A stretch of DNA of 64,000 nucleotides from Marchantia polymorpha subsp. ruderalis (Eukaryota; Streptophyta; Marchantiopsida; Marchantiales; Marchantiaceae), in contig AP031351.1 in assembly GCA_037833965.1 (NCBI GenBank), forward strand, positions 16,876,501-16,940,500, in the 5' to 3' direction. Of the stretch, positions 59,571 to 64,000 are shown piece by piece. The notes beneath the pieces are model-generated. The model searched no databases. It saw only the letters and a list, made by a program, of their open reading frames with translations, and was not told where the DNA came from. Each line of letters opens with the position of its first letter. Positions within the stretch are counted from its first letter, which is position 1. The position numbers and the translations under genes were made by a program.

Positions 59571-60900
59571 ATCATGTCAAAAGTCATTCTTCTCCCATTT
59601 CAATATGCTAAAATCGGATTCAACGCCAATTGTATTGGCAAAAGCGCTCGCCAATTCAACACAAAACATCCGCAATGCAACAAAACTATCCGCCTACAAA
59701 ACATTCCATCCCTCGTTGAACGACGCGGTGTGATTCTGGTTATTGATAATTGTTTGGCGGTGAGATTCATGCCTGTAGGAGTTTTGCAGTGTTTGTTGAT
59801 CGTTTTTTACGCGGTCGATCTCCTCAATGGACTAAAACTTAACTAACTATGCTCAATACTTATCAAACACATTGTCGATGAAATCACATGATTTCAGTTT
59901 CACGAGTTCACGCGGCATCATCGGAAGGGCGAGGTACTCAATTGCCAGATCATTGCGGTTGCATTCAATCTTGACGCACGTCATCTCGTTCGTTGATTTC
60001 AATGTGAACAAAGTTATTTCTTTCAAAATGAATGTTCTGCAAGCCACGTCTAAGTCTTCCAGCAGAGCATGAGCTCATGAACATTGAAATTGAATGTGAC
60101 GCTCCACGTTGTCGATTGTAACTCCAAAGCGCTCCACATTGCAATGTTGCTCAAACGACATGTTTTCAAATTCTAAAATGACGTCCAATTGCTCAATGTC
60201 TATTGATAACATCAGGCAAGCATTCAATCTCAATTTTTTGTTGTGACAAAATATGATTCGAAGATTGTAAATTTATAAAAGTTACGTTCACGTGCTCAAG
60301 TAATGGTCGAACCGTGGCTGCCTCATCCACCATCCCTCATATGGACCACAAGTAGGATTCTTGTCATCAATTCAAACCAAGAGACGACGGCGGTGTTTAA
60401 GTATCTATGATACAATGCTCAAGTTGAGTTCATCGATTCGTATCTTTCAGACACGTGTTTTTCATTTCCAGCTGTAAATTCTGTTGGCGACGCACATGAA
60501 CGTTGCAATTGTGAAAGTCTTGTAAAATAACTCATCATGCATCAAACGATAACAGTTTTTGACAACAAAATCGATTTGATGAGACGCATATCAAATTGAA
60601 GTCGGTCTCCGTGTTGATTGGAAGTATTGCATCAAGAATGCGTTGGATTGTGCATTACACTAGGTGATCAACCTTGTACTCTTTTGATTACAACTTCAAA
60701 GTCAAGTCCGTTTGCTGCAAATCTATAACTGCGTGTGTTTCAATACAATTATGTTTCATAATGCAATACTCAACTACTTACAATATCACTTTGACTAAGA
60801 TAACTTGCAGTGAGCAATTATTTTCAAGAGTTAACAAAAGTTCATAGTAAACTCTACTTGTAATCCTCATGCAAAACTTACATAGTAGCACAATGTTTTC
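59571..60900. other. Unassigned sequence between two retroelement relics
   Basis: Short frames on both strands (90 codons plus at 59,574-59,846; 64 codons minus at 59,853-60,047) have no recognisable motif. By position the right part may include the 3' LTR of the minus-strand copia relic, but no second LTR is available for comparison. Confidence 0.35.
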
Positions 60901-60909
60901 TAAAACTGT

Positions 60910-62390
60910 TCAAAGAAATAATTCGACAACAACTTCAATAAAACGAAGTAGGTAGCAATGACCATCATATATTAAAAAATGGAGCTCCTTCCACAAGGTT
61001 TTGGTCAAAGTATGAGTTTGATTGAACTTATCGTTAATTTTGATTAATTTAATACTTTTATCACACATCACATTTCTAATAAAGTGAAATCTGATATCAA
61101 TATATTTCACCATGTTGTTCATCGCTTGATTTGCAATAAAATGTAACGCAATTTGACTATCACAATGAAGATTGTGATCACATTGTTTCAATTTCATCTT
61201 TGTGATGAACTTATTTAACCAAATAACTTACTTTTTGCATCTGCTATCGTTAAAAATTTAATTTTCTTTTTAAACTACATTATGCATTTTTTCAAAATAG
61301 ATTCCCAACTGATGCATCCACCACCAAGTGTAAATACATAATTAATCGTAGATTTTTTTTATTCAGATCTTGTCCATAGAAAACATCAATGTATCATAGC
61401 AAGGATGTAACATTTTGTAATAAATCATCAAACAAGTTTTCATCATACTTAATACTCTTTAGATACATGAGAATACATTTCACCTCTTTTCACCATGGAT
61501 TTTTCTTGCGTGACCTTGACATGCTCATTGCTAGAATAATATCACACCATCAAATACATTAAGCTTTCCATAGTTTTTTCAGAAAACATTGATGACATTT
61601 TTTCTTTTTCAATGATATTGGTTGGATTTTGAGGTACACAAAGTTTGAACTTGTGATGCCAAAGAAGACAATATTTTTTTTAGAGCCAGCCATGTTAAAT
61701 CTTTCAAGCACTCATTGAAAGTGATTGACTTAATCATATACTCTTCTTCATCAAATCTCTATGAATAATTGATTTCTAATATTTTTTAAAACCTATCCAA
61801 ATTTTTCATCTTCAATGCTGACTTCAACTACTTCTTGCTAGTGTAGAAGTGAGAGTGTTGTTTGCCAATATGAACATGTCATCCATGTAAAGTACTTGAA
61901 TAATAAGATTGAAGTTCTGATTATCCACTTTCTTCTTATATATATACACAAGTATCATACACATTTCGTGAAAACATACATACTTTCATGAACTCATCAA
62001 ATCTAGCATTCCATTATCTAGAAACTTGTTTTAATCCATATAATGATTTCAGCAATCTAAAATCAAATTCTTTTAACATTTTTTTCAAAGCCAACTGTTC
62101 GTCTCATGTATATTTTTTACTCTAGAACTCCATAGAAAATTACAATAACTACAATTCTGATCCATAACAAAACAAAATTTTGTTGCAAGTGCATACACTA
62201 GACTAATTGTAGCATATTTTGCTACATCTGAGATTTCTTCTTTATAATTTAGATCTTTCTCTTGTTTAAAACATCTAGCCACCAACATGGCTTTGAAAAA
62301 TTTCTTCTTGTCATGCTTTTAACTGTACTTTAGCTTGTATATCCAATTGTAATCAATCGAAGCTTGATTATTAGAAAGCTCCACTAGCTT
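60910..62390 (-). mobile_element. Decayed Ty1/copia pol fragment
   Basis: On the minus strand from 62,288: LVARCFKQEKDLNYKEE and VAKYATISLVYALATKF (start of RT), then near 61,890 VLYMDDMFILANN (the YVDD box with both Asp kept). RNase H lies at 61,197-60,910 (HCDSQIALHFIANQA, YIDIRFHFIRNVM, THTLTKTLWKELHFL). Stops and shifts separate the blocks, so it is inactive. Orientation is opposite to the copia relic at 17,214-19,016, and I cannot say whether they are the same family. Confidence 0.75.
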
Positions 62391-63187
62391 TCAGCTCTAG
62401 TTATCTACTAGAGATTGCATCTCTTGCTATATAGCAACATTTCACTAAAACTTATTGATAAAAACTTAAGTTACTACTAATAGCGAGTCTTTGTATCAAG
62501 AGACCATGAAACGAGGTAATTTACAAACCCCGACATATGTCAAAGACGGTTGATTATTGTTTAAGCTGCCATGGCCTCAAAGTTTCAACAATCATACTCT
62601 CTTCATGCCAAAAAATCAATTATGTCAAAAATGGGCAAAGATTTTGCTTTGATATCAATTGTAGTAATCAAAGTAAAAAATATCAAAAGAACATAAAATA
62701 AGCAGGCTTGACGCCAATAAGTAGATGATTTTTCTCTTGCTATGTTCACGGCAACATCATACTAACAAGATTTCAAAAAAAATTTAGGCCAAGCTACGTC
62801 TTGTACTCCTATGTAGTTTGAAACAGAAAATTCTAATCTATGAAAGAACTTAAAATATGGATTATTTTGATAACTCCTTGAATTGAGTTATTTCTAACAT
62901 ATTTGAAATTTTTTTTAATTCTTGTAGTTTGTAAAGGATTGAAATATACATATTTATGGTATAATTCTTATTTATTATTTATTTAAACCACTATTATGCC
63001 AATTTTTAATTTTTAGAATAATATATTCAATAATTTTACTAATGTTATTACATGTGCGCTAATTCATTTTATTTACATAAAAGATTTCAAAATATAACCA
63101 TATATGCAAGTAAGAATTTTTTTGGTGATAATTTTGAATGTAAAAAAATGAAAAAAGAACTCAATTTCCTTTTAGATGTCAATATCT

Positions 63188-63219
<32 letters not shown>

Positions 63220-64000
63220 TATATAGACATTTACTTATTTCTTTTGTTATTTCATAACTTTAACTTATCTGCATAAAGATAAAATAAACGGTTATCAGGT
63301 GATTAGATTGTCTTAAACCTTATGCATGAAGCATGCAATCAATATTGGAAAAAATCCATGATCATGATTTCAATTCTTTTCTTAATCTTATAAAATTATT
63401 GAAATTTTGATTATGAGATTGTCATTTTGAAACTATTCTAGTATTTCAAATTTTCAAATTTTCAAATGCCTTTCTGATTTCAAAAAGTGAAATTGTAGAT
63501 TATCAATTAGAATCTTGTGAAAGTTCAAAGATCTCAAGATTTTCAAACATGAACACAACAGCTCCGAAACATGAAATTATTACTCTACCTAGAAAGTGAA
63601 AGAAACGAAGTTAGAGATTATTTATACATAAAAATCATATATTCATGTATACCATACCAACCTCCAAGTGTTTGTTTAAGTGTAAGAGGGCGTCAGAAGT
63701 CTGATACAATACTATATCATATGGTATCATAAAACTACATATATATGAATAGCTAAAAATTAAGTAAACTAGTTTGATAATAGTTTATTAAATTTTGTAC
63801 TCAATTAAACTAATTTTTTTTCAGAGTATGATGATATCATACATACTTTTTTGAAATGTTGACTAAATAAGTTTTATATTCATGTTGCAATCATAATATT
63901 ACTTTGGCCAAAACTTGTCTCATCTGCAAATTTCAATAGATGAGCCTACATGAACAGCAATTAGGTTGAGCAGTGAGTGCATATTTAATTACAGAGCATT
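62391..64000. other. AT-rich sequence, nothing recognised
   Basis: AT-rich DNA with no open frame of note. Contains a GAAA microsatellite at 63,188-63,217. Confidence 0.5.
63188..63217. repeat. GAAA microsatellite
   Basis: About seven GAAA units in tandem. Confidence 0.95.

Noticed and set aside
1-64000. CRISPR arrays, bacterial operons, rRNA or tRNA genes
   Set aside because: No regularly spaced identical repeats with unique spacers, no prokaryotic gene organisation, and no cloverleaf or rRNA sequence recognised by eye; tRNA detection without tools is weak.

Overview
The window looks like nuclear DNA from a land plant. It holds a plant-type nodulin homeobox (NDX) gene with many small GT-AG introns, a plant membrane steroid-binding (MAPR/MSBP) gene, and plant LTR retrotransposons primed by initiator Met-tRNA. 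Gene spacing and the mix of AT-rich repeat deserts with short GC-richer gene islands would fit a bryophyte, but nothing I can read fixes the species.

Layout. 1-860: relic of a LINE-type reverse transcriptase. 860-3,660: AT-rich desert with two stacked hairpins. 3,660-8,700: gene island holding an EF-hand calcium sensor (5,327-5,914, minus) with a long GC-rich upstream flank. 8,900-12,900: GC-rich retroelement-like block with a broken gag-like frame on the minus strand, a diverged 427-bp tandem duplication and an array of CCGAAGG/CCTTCGG motifs. 13,200-17,213: decayed Ty3/gypsy chromovirus on the plus strand, joined directly to a decayed Ty1/copia fragment (17,214-19,016). 19,000-22,500: AT-rich, nothing recognised. 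22,500-28,900: mostly unassigned, with one plausible 63-residue secreted peptide gene (24,786-24,977, minus). 28,985-30,243: MSBP-like gene, two coding exons. 30,244-34,600: no recognised gene. 35,528-43,618: NDX gene, 16 coding exons, predicted 1,050 residues. 43,619-47,800: unassigned. 47,800-64,000: retroelement graveyard containing the best-preserved structure of the window, a 6.05-kb chromovirus (52,622-58,671, minus) nested in an older LTR element without visible pol (49,330-59,565, minus), followed by another copia relic (60,910-62,390, minus).

The host genes are unrelated single-copy genes, not an operon-like group: calcium sensing, ER/plasma-membrane heme or sterol-binding adaptor, and chromatin/transcription control. 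The most unusual content is in the retroelements. The young chromovirus has near-identical LTRs, a perfect 5-bp target duplication, intact PBS and PPT, and a repeated bZIP-type motif array in its LTR. Its leader holds two small overlapping ORFs that resemble each other and are both recognisable in the decayed copy 40 kb away. A single amber codon separates its protease from its reverse transcriptase; the decayed relative lacks that stop. All exon models and homology statements come from reading by eye, without database searches.
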